Of a DNA stretch of 64,000 nucleotides, positions 45,623 through 57,119 are shown piece by piece. Both the position numbers and the translations under genes were made by a program. Under the pieces are notes generated by a model. The model was not told the DNA's origin and made no database searches. It saw only the letters and a program-made list of their open reading frames with translations. Where the stretch lies: positions 124,001 to 188,000 of the forward strand of contig JAIUPT010000041.1 in NCBI GenBank assembly GCA_022315425.1. The letters run 5' to 3'. Source of the stretch: Pseudevernia furfuracea (taxonomy: Eukaryota; Ascomycota; Lecanoromycetes; Lecanorales; Parmeliaceae). Position 1 is the stretch's first letter; every line of letters starts with the position of its first letter.

Positions 45623-47379
45623 CAGAGCTCAGAGGAGAGCGTGCTTCAACCGCACAAGATACGCTTGGCACATAACAGCGCTGGAGAGGACATTTATGTC
45701 TGGTAGAGGTGGAGCTCATGAAGGAAGTCAGGATGCCTGCGCAGCCCCCAACAACGTTTTCCACGGGCGGCATAGCCTGTGGCTGCATGCATGCTACGCC
45801 AATCACTCAGGACTGCTCAGTCAAATGCAACTATCCTAATTTGGGCTCTCCGGTCGGAACTTTTCTAGAAGAACCCAATGAGAGAAATCCCTGTCAGGAT
45901 ACGGGATGCTAACCTCCAGTAACAGACGCTCTGGGCTGTACAGCATGTACTGTAGAGGCACCGACCTTGGACATTAAAGGATGACCGTGGGGGGTTTGTG
46001 ACCTATCACCATGCAACGCACGAAAAGTAATGAAAAGGATGGGCGCCAAATCCTCTGCGGACAAGTCCCTGCGGATGGTCCCCTTTGAGGCCAAATTTAG
46101 CACTGGGGTACACGTAAGTATCAAGAACTTGTTTATCGCATATTGAAAGGTCGCAATAGGTAGTTCAAGACGTTTATGAAAGAGAAAGCGTCCGACTGAC
46201 TACCTTAATAATGTGTAAGGCTATTTCTGATAGTTGTTAAGGCAATTTTTGCCGGCGTTGGAATGTTGATTGGAAAGGATGGCGTTTCCTTACGAGCAGA
46301 GTTCCGTAATTATTACTGCGTCCAAGAGCAAGAAGGAACTTCTTGACTCGATAGTGTCTCCCGTATGACTTCCTCCAAGCCTGTGGTCGTATGTGATCTT
46401 GACGAAACAGATCATGGAGTTCACAATGAAGCGCTCGAACCAAGGTCGCTGGGCTAATGCGAATGGCGCACCCAGGTTTGGACGACATTTGCCAAGAATA
46501 GTCTTCTTCGAAATGTACCGCATGCTGAGGCAGGGCACATGAAGAAAGTGGGTGGGTGTTTTATTCGCAAAGGATTCAAGTCCGACATGCATTCCTGGAT
46601 TTGCCTGGATTTGCCTGGATTTTTGTGTGTTGGGAGTGGTGGTGGCCCCAATCAGCTTGCAGCATTTATTGAACCATACAAGCGGTATCCAATTACATAA
46701 CGGAGGCCAAGGGGCCGTACCGCTGTCTTTAGGTTGGCAATCGAGGCAATCAATCTTAATCGCCGATCTACCTACCAACGGTACGTAGTCGCTGGGAAAG
46801 TTACATATGCAGTGTAACACACGAGGTCGACTGAATGTCAGCACTAACAATTACTCGTAGAAAATCATGCAATGTAACACACAAAACCAACAAAATGTCA
46901 GCGCTAACAACACCCTATAGCAGATCATGCGGTGTAACTCACAAGACACAGAATGTCAGCACTAACAACAAACCTGTGTAATTTGTGTATCTGTTATGCG
47001 AGTTCAACCGGAGAGGGGATCGGATCCGCTTCAACCAAGCGACCCAATGACATCGATATCCACATATTCGAGCTTATAAAGTACGTGTGTCTTTGAACCT
47101 CTGTCAGCGCTTGACTAACCCTTGTGCGGCTGCACAGCATTGTCCACGATGATATGGCGCTCTTTTTTGGCTGCGCTGTACATTGGATCCGCTATGCCAA
47201 GTGCCGCTGAACGCGTAGTGTTGCCCACAATGTTAGCCCGCACTACTACCCGGACGAACGGGTCGGCCCTTGGAAGGCAATTTGTCCGCCGGATTAAGTA
47301 CCTTCGCTGCAAAGACCACACTGCATACCGCACGTGCATGGCTGGATTTCCGATGGGATATTGTTTAACTGCCGATTAA
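45623..47379. other. Intergenic, no supported gene
   Basis: Only short frames below 190 codons without motifs on either strand. It contains three small repeats of tggatttgcc near 46593-46622 and the tandem repeat at 46804-46975. Confidence 0.45.
46804..46975. repeat. Three tandem copies of a ~58-base repeat
   Basis: Three imperfect copies start at about 46804, 46866 and 46924. Each has a gtgtaac/atgtaac(a/t)cac box followed about 20 bases later by aatgtcagc(a/g)ctaacaa. Differences are scattered. It is non-coding in all frames. No family is recognised. Confidence 0.75.
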
Positions 47380-48536
47380 GACGAAGTTAATTACTACATT
47401 ATTATTAGTAATTATCTCTCGAATATAATAATACTAAATATCGATATACTTCGTTTTTAAATAATATTTAAGATTCTTAGCGAAGAGTAGATTAGTCTTA
47501 TTATTATCGAATAGACGAATAAGATTCTTTTAAGAGTTTTATATATATAGTTTTTATAGTTAACGAATAGCTTAAATTTATCGTCTTTAAGATCTTAATA
47601 AGAGAGATATATTCGATCTCGATAATAAATATAGCGATATTACGTTATTTCTTTTGACTTTGACTTTGATTTTATACTCGTGTCTACTCAAGCTACGAAG
47701 AGTAATTACGGGCTACTGCTTAGGCTATATTACAAGAGAAACCTTTCTTCGACTAGTCGAAACAGGGTAAAAACTCTCGCTACTTCACTTATCTCATCTT
47801 TTGTTTACGCTATTAATGCGTTTCGAATAGAAATATATATAGTCACGCAGTTGACTTTTCTCTTCGTATAATTATTATATCGTGTTAAATTGTTATCTTC
47901 GTTGTCGAACTTGTTATTGCACGATTCTACGTCGTGCTCTCAAATATAACGCGTACAACGACAGCACGAATTCTTTAAGAGACGCTCAACTATACGAGTG
48001 AATCGTACGATAAGCGTCACGAGAGCGGGCTAAAAGCGTATTAATAACGTACACGAAAATCGAGAAGCTTAGACTTACGATTAATAATATAAGAATCGAG
48101 AGAACAATTGAAGCTATCATAATCAAATAGATAATATGACAATGTTTAGTATATGTGTAAGAAGTGTGATATCTACGTTTGATAGCTATGAATTAGAATA
48201 GAGAGGAGTATGTTTTGTGAGAAATAAAAAGTTTAAAAAAACAAACTTATACACAACTCACGGCTAGCGCATAGTAATTATTCACGTCGCGCATCTATGA
48301 CGACGGCGACGCGATCACGCGATTCACGACCCAAACAACAAGGGATATTAATAACGTCGACAAACTTCACGTCGTTTACGATTATACGAACATTTTTATT
48401 CTTATGCGCAAGGCGTAAAGGTATCATAATCTACGCATTTCAAATTGAGATTTACAATGTCAGCGCGAAGCTAATCTGGAAGAACTCTTTCTCTTATATC
48501 CCCTTTGAGATTTAAAGAATTTTAATGAGCCTATCC
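47380..48536. repeat. AT-rich relic, probably RIP-damaged repeat
   Basis: A very AT-rich block rich in taataa, tcgaata and cgat words, with only fragmentary frames. It changes sharply to balanced composition at the LTR at 48558. The same type of sequence resumes at 55643 after the element. It is best explained as an old repeat degraded by repeat-induced point mutation, into which the retroelement inserted. Confidence 0.65.
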
Positions 48537-48557
48537 AGAGCAATGAATTCGAGAACG
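48537..48557. repeat. Left copy of a 21-bp imperfect direct repeat flanking the retroelement
   Basis: The 21 bases directly before the 5' LTR match the 21 bases directly after the 3' LTR (55622-55642) at 18 positions. They sit where a target-site duplication would be, but are far longer than the usual 4-6 bases. Confidence 0.65.
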
Positions 48558-48752
48558 TGTTACGAGCGTACCCCGCATCCCTTGGTGACACCTGCCTGTG
48601 TTAGCATTCCTTTGTTGACACACTATCCCTTTTAGGCTTAGCGTGCCTTGGCAGGTTCACTCAGCCATACATATATGGCCTTCCCTCCCAGTACATAGTT
48701 GTTCTGTATCTAGTTGTCTTATTCAATACACCTACATGACTTGACTCTGTAC
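48558..48752 (+). repeat. 5' LTR (195 bp)
   Basis: Begins tgttacgagcgtaccccgca and ends ttgactctgtac. By eye it is identical over all 195 bases to the 3' LTR. It starts with TG but ends in AC rather than the usual CA, so the last base may be off by one. Confidence 0.92.
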
Positions 48753-48770
48753 TGGTCCTGACATTACAAC
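48753..48770 (+). promoter_or_regulatory. Putative tRNA primer-binding site of the retroelement
   Basis: TGG directly after the 5' LTR (tggtcctgacattacaac) fits priming from the CCA end of a tRNA. The tRNA was not identified. Confidence 0.5.
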
Positions 48771-49490
48771 TAGATCACCCTCACTTCATTCGTGACAGCA
48801 ATCGAATTCAAAGAAGTTGACTGACAGAAGCTTTGTCAAGAACTTAGTATTGATGAGACATCGTATCCCTGAGTTAGTCTATCATACAGATAAATCGTTT
48901 TCAAGGCGAAAAACGATCTCGTGACAGTCAGAGAATAAAGAATAGCTGGAATATTCGTAAGGTTAGCGAATGAGAAAGAAATCACCAAAACCAACCATCA
49001 CAAAAAATTTTCCCAATCACACATTCAAACCGAGTTCTAAACGTCTCATTTCAAGGACAAAACGTTTCAATACAAGGAATCTAAACGGCGCTCGATTCGG
49101 TTCACAAACGTCTTCACAGTACCCTCCGCAAGAAAATCTTCTCTGAGGCTGATACTGCTTCTCTGCTCGCAAATTCTACCTCGCCGGGGCTTCACATCTG
49201 AATTTGTCAACAAACCACCTCATCAGAACAACATCTTCACAAAGAACACACTTTAAAGTATTCACATTCTTTGCTAGGTGTCAAACGGTCAGCAAATAAA
49301 AAAGTTATATCAGAAACAAAGAAAATCGACATCTCGTAGCTTTTTGACACTTTTTTCTTTCAACATCGAAACAAAAACGAAAATACTTCGATTTTCTCTA
49401 ACACCTTCTGCCCGACTATCGCCTTACTTTTCGAAGTAACTTGAGCACTCTCTTCTTCTTTTCTTTTCTCTTCAAAGAAAATCATTTAAT

Positions 49491-50930
49491 ATGTCAGAAA
49501 GCACGAACATAAAAGACGTATTCAAGACAGTGAAGAAGCAAGCAAAGGATAGACGCTATTCGATCGTGTCAGAAAATGACGCCACTGACATAGAGAACGT
49601 CTGAAAGATTTTCAACGTTGCCCAGTTGCAATAGTAGTCCCAGAAGCGATCAAACGATGTCATGGAAATGCTAATGAACCTTCGCTATGAGCGAGACCAG
49701 TGTCTTCATATAGACATTCACTACGACACGTTGAGCAAAGAGAAGTCTCGCGTCGAGAAAGAGAGAGATCAATTGCATAAAGAAATCGATCGCCTCCAGA
49801 TCAAACTCTTCGAATCTCACGACATCATTCGTGTATACAAGAAGAAGTACCTGAATGCAGAACATGTATAACTCAATTCGAACGAGCCTATCAAGCAGAC
49901 TGAGTCTGATTAGATCTTTCTCGTTCTCGCCCCCGTCGAAGTTCCTTCTGCAATCAACAAGACGAAGAAGTTCACTCGCATGTCGAACTCAGCAATGTTT
50001 ATAAACGATGTAAACTCTACTTAATAGATCTGATCGAACGTCATCCTGAACAAACTCATAGTTAACGAAGATCACTACTCAACTAAGCGATCTAAGATTA
50101 TCTATGTCGTCAACCGTGTTGGAGGCGATGTCTAGGAGACAGTCGCTATTCGTCGTCAACTCGACTTTTTCAATCCATATATGACAGTCAAGAACGTCAT
50201 GAATGACCTCGCTGAGTTCTATCAGAACATCGATCGTCGCGTAAACGCTAGGCGGGAATATAACTCTCTGACCCAACAGCCAAAGCTGTCTTTTCGCGAT
50301 TTCTTCACAAAATTCAAGCGATTAGGTGGAGAGCTGGCTATCAATGAGAGCACGCTAATAGATGATCTCGCAAAGAAATTGAATCTCAAACTCAACATCA
50401 AATTTATCGATGTCAGCGGCCTCAGTGCAAATTTTATTACACTTCTCTTAATGAGAGACTACTTGATCAAGACGAATAACACTCTGCGATCTCAGAATCT
50501 CGATAAATAGACGAAACTCGCTAAATAGGCTCTGATTCAAAAGAAGATTTATATATCTCGCTTCGATCGTCTTTCACCCAGCTATGTCGTCTCGACAAGA
50601 CGTATTACTCCCGTTGTTACATCGGTCACATTATTTATCTCTGCTAGTAAGACACCTTTCATCTCTGTGGTTAAGGTCAAGGAAGAGTATATATGCTTTT
50701 AATATGAACGTCCGAGTCATCAGAAGAAGAACTGCTCAAATAAGCAGACTTAGGTCGGAAAGAAAGCAGCGTTGAACGCTAGACTACATATCATTAAGGC
50801 TTATGACACTGAGAATCTCATTGACAACGAGAAATAGTATCACGATGCTGAGTCTGACGACTCTTTCGACTCGGGAAACGTTTAGTCTCTTTCAAAGACA
50901 CGGAAAGAGGCAACGACGAAGTGTGCCTAG
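49491..50930 (+). pseudogene. Degraded gag of the Ty3/gypsy element
   Basis: Begins at ATG 49491 and is interrupted by at least ten stops. Visible parts are a coiled coil (EKSRVEKERDQLHKEIDRLQ), a capsid-like region (FFNPYMTVKNVMNDLAEFY, LSFRDFFTKFKRLGGEL) and the remains of a CCHC zinc knuckle near 50695-50745 in which one Cys position reads Tyr, a Gly position reads Ser, and a stop interrupts it. These changes fit C-to-T/G-to-A mutation. Non-functional. Confidence 0.8.
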
Positions 50931-50999
50931 TGAATACTTTCAACGATTCATTGACACGTCGTTTATTTCGGATAGTGACTACATTATTCTCACAGGATA

Positions 51000-53900
51000 A
51001 GAAATGCGTTTTTAAGGACACTCTGGTCGATAGCGGCTGCACGGGGGTCAATATCGTTCTTAATGAGTCTCGCGTGACTTAAGCATGCAAAGAATTGAAA
51101 CTCGAAGTAGTTTCACTGTCTGTACTCAAGTTATTGCGAGGCTATGATGGAAAACTGTTCAAGAGACCTATTACACACTGTCTTCTTTCTGAATTGAACG
51201 TCAATAGTCATAGGGAAGGGACGTGCCCCATGTTAATCGCTTTCATACAACACGACTTGATATTGAGTAAATTATGAATAAACAAGCATGGAGTCTTGCT
51301 GAATATGTTAAAGAACAAGATTCTATTCGTGCTCGGTCGTTGCGAGCACGATGGGAATCAAACGTTATCACCGGAGGATTTGTCTTTCTTGTTTACATTA
51401 AGTCCACCAAGTCCATTAATATCTCTCTCATCTACTCTCAAGCGACCTTCGACTTCTACGTGCGAAGACGAGAGCTACGAGACCGTCTCCAAGTCATCAT
51501 CCTTCTCTGAGCAGCCTTCTAAATCACGAAGGACTTCTAGTCCAAGGGCCGCAAAGGAACAACGAACCTCGTCACCAGATGCACTGAATATCGTAGAAAT
51601 AGGAGCATCTGCGTTTCATATGCTGACAAGTAATAAGACAAACAAGTTGTTTAGCATAACATCAAGCGAGATTCATAACTCTGTATCGTCATCGTTCGTT
51701 CGAAACTCGCGAATATTAGTCAATGAACCGTGTTTATGCGATTCGAAACTCAAATATAAGAAATGCTGTGGATCATATACTGCTGTTCGAGTCAATAACA
51801 CGAAGGAATTAATCTTCGAGAACGTTAAGAAGAAGTTGTCGAAGAAATATCATGACTTCTTGAACGTATTCGATAGGTCTAAGATAGACGAATTGTCTCT
51901 TCATCGAGAATGTGATCACAAATTGAAATTTATAGACGGAGCTGACAAGGTAAAACTTTCTCGCAGCCGCATCTATCTCATTTCGAACTCAAAGTTGAAA
52001 TAGGTTAAGAAGTATTTGAACGAGTATTTGAGGAAAGGCTTTATAGTCCTCAGTCAAGTACTATTCGTCTCTCTTATACTATTCGCTGAGAAGTCAAATG
52101 GTGGTCTGCGATTTTATGTCGACTATAAAAGACTCAATCAAATAACAAAGCGGAATCGCTATCTCATTCCCCTGATAGACGAAGTTCTCGTCAGAATTCA
52201 GGATTGCAAATACATGACACGTCTCGATATCATAGCCGCATTTAACAAACTCCGAATGCACCCTGATAGCGAAGATTTCACTACGTTTATCACGTCTCTT
52301 GATGCTTATAAGTATCGAATATTATTATTCGAACTGATCAATGGGCCCGTTAATTATTAGCAGTATATGAATGATATCCTTTTCGACTATCTGAATGACT
52401 TCTGTCAGACATATCTAAACGATATTCTCATTTACAGCAAGATCAAGAAGGAACACGTTAAACATATTCGACTTATCCTTCAGAGACTACGAGAGATCGA
52501 TCTACAGGTGAACATTCTCAAGTGCGAATTCCACGTTCAAGAGATCAAATTCTTGAGACTTCTCATATCCATCGAAGGCCTACGAATAAACCCGAGTAAA
52601 GTTGACGCAGTGATCGACTGACGTACATCGATCAATCTCAAGAAAACTCAGTCCTTCGTTGGCTTTTGCAATTTTTATAAACGATTTATCAAAGACTTCT
52701 CGAAAATTGTTAAATCACTCGTTCGCCTCACACGCAAAGATGTCATTTTTGAGTGGTCTACTGCATGTCAACAAGCATTCAATCAACTCAAAATAGTAGT
52801 CACTCAGGCCCCAGCCTTGCGTCATTTTGACAGGTTCAAAGAGGTCATACTCGAGACCGACTCTTTCGATTACGTCAACGATGGGATTCTTTCTCAATAT
52901 GACGACGAAGGAGTCTTACACTCGATTACTTTTTACAGTAAGAACCTCACATCGACGGAATGTAACTATCAAATCTACGATAAGAAGTTGCTAATCATTA
53001 TTCGTTGTCTCGAGCACTGACGACTCGAATTGGAATGCACGAACGTTTCAGTCAAGATCTTCACTGATCACAAGAGCCTAATGTACTTCGTCGAAGGAAG
53101 AGATCTTAGCCGTCGACAGGCCCGTTATTTGGATATGCTTTTCGAATACAATATCAAAATAGTCTATAGACCTGGTTCACAAAATGTTAAGGTAGACGTT
53201 CTTATCAGAATGGCTGAATCAAAACCTAGCAGTCCCAACGACGAAAGGGTTAAACAACAGTATCAAATCATTTTAACTTCAGATCGCTTGAAACTCGATG
53301 ACACGGAATACGTCATCAATGCAATTGACGACCTCATTTATCATAGAGTGGTCATCGTCAATAAGGATGACGAGAAGTGCTCTGAAATTCGTGACGCGAT
53401 TATCGAAGGCAAGGAGAAACTGAATGATATCACCCTCGCCAAATGCTCGGTGAACGATAACATACTGTATCACAAGGACAGGCTATGAATCCCTCAGCAA
53501 ATGTACACTGACCTCATTATCGAGATTCATGATCAACCCGCTTACGATCACCTAGGGATTAATCGAACGTATAAGTTGCTTCGCCGTGAATACTACTGAC
53601 GAGACATGAAGAACACTATGACCACTTACATTCGTAACTGTTACAAATGTCAGAGGTTCAAGGCGTCTAGAGATCGCGAACACGGTCTAATTTAGCCCCT
53701 CTCAATTCCACAGAAACGTTGATAGAACATATTCATGAATTTTATCGTCGGCCTGTCACAATCGAAAGAATATAACGCCATTTTTGTAGTAGTGAATCGG
53801 CTGATCAAGGAACGTCACTATATTCCATGCACTATCACTGACGAAGATATCTCAGCCGAATACACTGCGGAAATGCTCGTCAATCATATCTTTCGTCTTC

Positions 53901-54811
53901 ACGGACTACCGTCATCAATAGTGTCGAACCGAGACTCTTAGTTTGTTATCACTGTGTGGAAGTCTTTTTACACACGCCTTGGCATTACAGCAAAACTATT
54001 CACCGCATTTCACTCTCAGACAGACGGTCAGACCGAACGCAGCAATCAAGACCTTGAACGTCACCTGCGAACCTATTGCAACTATATGCAAGACGACTGG
54101 GCTAAGTGGATATCCATGGCGGAATTCGCAGACAACGACGGAGTCTCGTCGTTCATCGGAGTCATCTCGTTCTATGTCAATAAAGGATTCCATTCACGCA
54201 TGAGCTTCAGTAAGGACTTCACGGCCTACGCTATCACTCGGAAACGTCTAGACGTCGTCAAGGCCGAAAACATTGTTGACAACATGCAGAAGGTCTTGGA
54301 ATACATTCGAGGCAACATGGATAGAGCCCAAAAAGCCATGATTGCCCAGGTAAATCAGCATAGACTGGACGTTAAATTCAAGGAAGGAGATTTGATCTTC
54401 CTCAACAGCAAAAACATCATCAGCACTCGACCTTTCAAGAAACTTGATGACAAGAAATATGATCCATTCAAGATCAAGGCCTTGGTAGGTTCGTCGTATA
54501 GACTGGAACTGCCCAAAATCATGCGAATACATGACGTTTTCAGCCCCAAATTGTTGAGTCTAGCCGCCACAGATCCCTTACCGGGCCAGAAGAATCCTTC
54601 CCCGAAGCCAACAATGGTTGACGGCTTGGAAGAATGGGTAGTAGACGACATCCTCGCTTTCAAAAAGCCTTGGGGCCGACTCAAATACCAAGTCAATTGG
54701 GAAGGCTTTGACAAAGACCTCACCTGGTATGACGCCGACAGGGGCGAGTTCGACAACGCCAAGGACGTCGTCGAAGAATTCCATAAGAAATACCCCAAGG
54801 CCCTTCGCTAG
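51000..54811 (+). pseudogene. Degraded pol (protease, RT, RNase H, integrase, chromodomain)
   Basis: Protease: LVDSGCTG at about 51025-51045. Reverse transcriptase: about 52010-52620 (FYVDYKRLNQITKRNRYLIP); the catalytic YxDD box reads YLND at 52411-52422. RNase H: about 52800-53210 (LETDSFDY, ITFYSKNLTSTECNY, FTDHKSLMYF). Integrase: HHCC zinc region at about 53520-53670, core from 53735 where the first catalytic Asp of the DDE triad reads Asn (MNFIVGL) and the second reads SNRDS; the Glu region (AFHSQTDGQTERSNQDLE) survives. Chromodomain at about 54625-54800 (WVVDDILAFKK, YQVNWEGFDKDLTWYDAD). Stops fall at expected Trp and Gln sites, for example 52358, 52619 and 53018. Non-functional. Confidence 0.88.
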
Positions 54812-55411
54812 ACGATCCAACGTCTACAAATACTGCAATACTCAGTCTCAGGCCTGCGTTCACCTCTCAGAACCCTTTCGCCCACTACCCGACTAGGCGT
54901 CTGTCCCGCAGGTCCCCCTGGTCCCATAACCCTGCCCAGTACTTCCTGAACCCTATTACACCTTCAGCAATGGCCCTGAGACACCGGATCAGGCCAATCC
55001 TGCTGCAATAGAAGGCAAATGTTGCGTCGACACTGAGAAAGCAACGACGTGACGTCTTTAGCGCGCGGCTAACGGTTCGGGTCGTCTAACGAATCAATAA
55101 TAGGCCTTCATTCAGCGATTTTCTTCTCCGGCCGCAAATCAACTTTCTTGTAGGCCACCTACACCAAAAACCATTAATTGCCACCATTTCTTCAACTCTT
55201 CACCAATGGAGGCCATTCCAGCACCCCTGCGATCGCATGACGTCATGCTAGCGACATGGCATCGCCAAAACGTCACCGGAGCAACTGGGTGTCAGCTCCA
55301 CAGCAGAAAAGGATAGCGCCAGCCCCCAGCACCATGTTTTCTGCTTTTTGTCTTTCTTGCACTTGCATGCATAGCGAACGACTCTAGTACAGCCATGAGG
55401 ACATGTCTTTT

Positions 55412-55426
55412 CGGAGGGGGGGGTAG
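55412..55426 (+). promoter_or_regulatory. Polypurine tract
   Basis: A run cggaggggggggg(t)ag lies immediately before the 3' LTR, the position of the plus-strand primer. Seen directly. Confidence 0.7.
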
Positions 55427-55621
55427 TGTTACGAGCGTACCCCGCATCCCTTGGTGACACCTGCCTGTGTTAGCATTCCTTTGTTGACACACTATCCCTT
55501 TTAGGCTTAGCGTGCCTTGGCAGGTTCACTCAGCCATACATATATGGCCTTCCCTCCCAGTACATAGTTGTTCTGTATCTAGTTGTCTTATTCAATACAC
55601 CTACATGACTTGACTCTGTAC
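55427..55621 (+). repeat. 3' LTR (195 bp)
   Basis: Identical by eye to the 5' LTR at 48558-48752. Confidence 0.92.
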
Positions 55622-55642
55622 AGAGTCATGAATTCCAGAACG
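55622..55642. repeat. Right copy of the 21-bp flanking repeat
   Basis: Directly follows the 3' LTR; 18 of 21 positions match 48537-48557. Confidence 0.65.
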
Positions 55643-56460
55643 AATCCTTGAAGGGAGAAGATCATGTTAACAGCGGGATCAAGAGAATAGCTATCGTATG
55701 AGCTCGGGGATTATCGAGCGTAATCGAATCGCTTGACATACGCATATCAAGCGAATTCTTGACGTGAGAAGCTTAAGAGAATCATATCTCGAAGTTTCTT
55801 ATTTTTCTTTCTTAAGAATTAGTCTTACTATTAGATATACTATATATAATATATATATCTTCGCTAAGTTCACATTGCTACACAATTCTAGTCTGTCTTA
55901 TATATATCTATATTATATAAGTCAGTCTAACAATATAGTCACTTCTTAGCTTGTTATCTTCGTTACATATTATCACTACGATTATTATTATAGTATCACA
56001 GTACGATTCTTATATTAAGAGAAGATTTAATCGTCTATTAGAATTGTATAGAAAACTTATAAAAAAACGACGAAGAATAAGAAATATTCTCGACTCTCGA
56101 TAATTACTTTCGAGAGACGATCTTCGAGAATTAAAACTGTTTTTTAAAATAGCGTAACTATTATTATTAATACGATAATAATTAATCTCTCGAGAATTAT
56201 AATCAAGTTTTATTTAATAAATCTATATTAAATCTATATTAATCGAAGATTATAGTCGAAGATTATTAATTAATTTATACTAATCAATAAAGAGTATTAA
56301 AAATATATTAATAAATATATTATTATCTTTAAGTTAATCTATTTTTAGATAATTATAAGAGACGAATTTTCGAGCATAAAAAACTAATTTATAATTGTCT
56401 TTATAGATTCTTTTCTTATACTTTTTATACTTCTTTTACGAGTAATCTATATAGCTATAT
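55643..56460. repeat. AT-rich relic, probably RIP-damaged
   Basis: Extremely AT-rich (taatta, tatata and attaatc words, many TA steps) with no open frame. It is the counterpart of 47380-48536 on the other side of the element. It ends sharply near 56460, where balanced sequence begins. Confidence 0.65.
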
Positions 56461-57119
56461 AGACTTATATACACATTTGGTCAACGGATCATCATTCTTC
56501 CGCTCCGTGCCTCCTACATCCTTGCAACTAGGGCAACACCCTTCCTTCTCAAACCGATCAGCACCCCCACCCATCCACCAATTCACTCCGTTGATATTCT
56601 GTGTTACACTGTGTCTTTGCTTACTACACAAAGTGACAAACAAAAAAACGATAACATCCCACATCACAACAAGGTAGGTTGCCAAGAAGGAAGGATCAGA
56701 CGAGTTGTGAGAAGAGCTGCGGACTTGATTCCCCCTCCTAAGGGATAGCTGAGGGCTAGATCCCCTATGCCCTGCATTATTCAGCCTTGCGACAGGCGCT
56801 TTTCGGTACCACTTGAGAGGAGAGTCACTGTAGCCATACACCATCAAGGATTGTAAGTCATTCCTGGCTTTCTTTTGGCCCCTATCAAGACTTGTTGGAT
56901 CATAATTGGCGATTGATGCGATAGTCGTGATGTTGGCGCATATCTTTTCCCCCATGAGGAACATTCGCGGGGTATGCCGGTTCCTAGGCAAGTCGAATGC
57001 GGCCATTGTGCCCGCGGATGTGCATTACTTGGCCCCCGAACACCCATTCGCTGTTTGTTTATGACTTGTGCCTGCTTCCTGCAGCATGTGAGGCGTTGAT
57101 GTCAACGAGCAGCGCAAAC
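56461..57119. other. Promoter region of the secreted hydrolase; weak minus-strand frame
   Basis: A 183-codon minus-strand frame (56455-57006) has one hydrophobic segment (ATYLVVMWDVIVFLFVTLC) and ends inside the AT-rich relic. It could be a remnant of a gene truncated by the relic or chance. I do not call it as a gene. The rest is upstream sequence of the hydrolase. Confidence 0.35.

Larger units (their letters stand above)
48558..55621 (+). mobile_element. Ty3/gypsy chromovirus-type LTR retrotransposon, coding region degraded
   Basis: A 7,064-bp element bounded by identical 195-bp LTRs, with a primer site just after the 5' LTR, a polypurine tract just before the 3' LTR, and the gag-protease-RT-RNase H-integrase-chromodomain order of chromoviruses. 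The coding region is broken by many in-frame stops, mostly at places where Trp or Gln is expected, and catalytic Asp residues read as Asn, all explainable by G:C-to-A:T transitions. It cannot make active proteins as it stands. The last coding part (about 54.5-54.8 kb) and the sequence up to the 3' LTR show little such damage. The flanks are AT-rich relics. Confidence 0.92.

Noticed and set aside
47680..48515. Short open frames in the AT-rich block
   Set aside because: Their sizes are as expected by chance, they lie in RIP-like sequence, and no conserved motif was found.
56455..57006. 183-codon minus-strand frame with one hydrophobic segment
   Set aside because: No family motif, no intron support, and it ends inside the AT-rich relic. 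It may be a remnant but is not supported as a gene.
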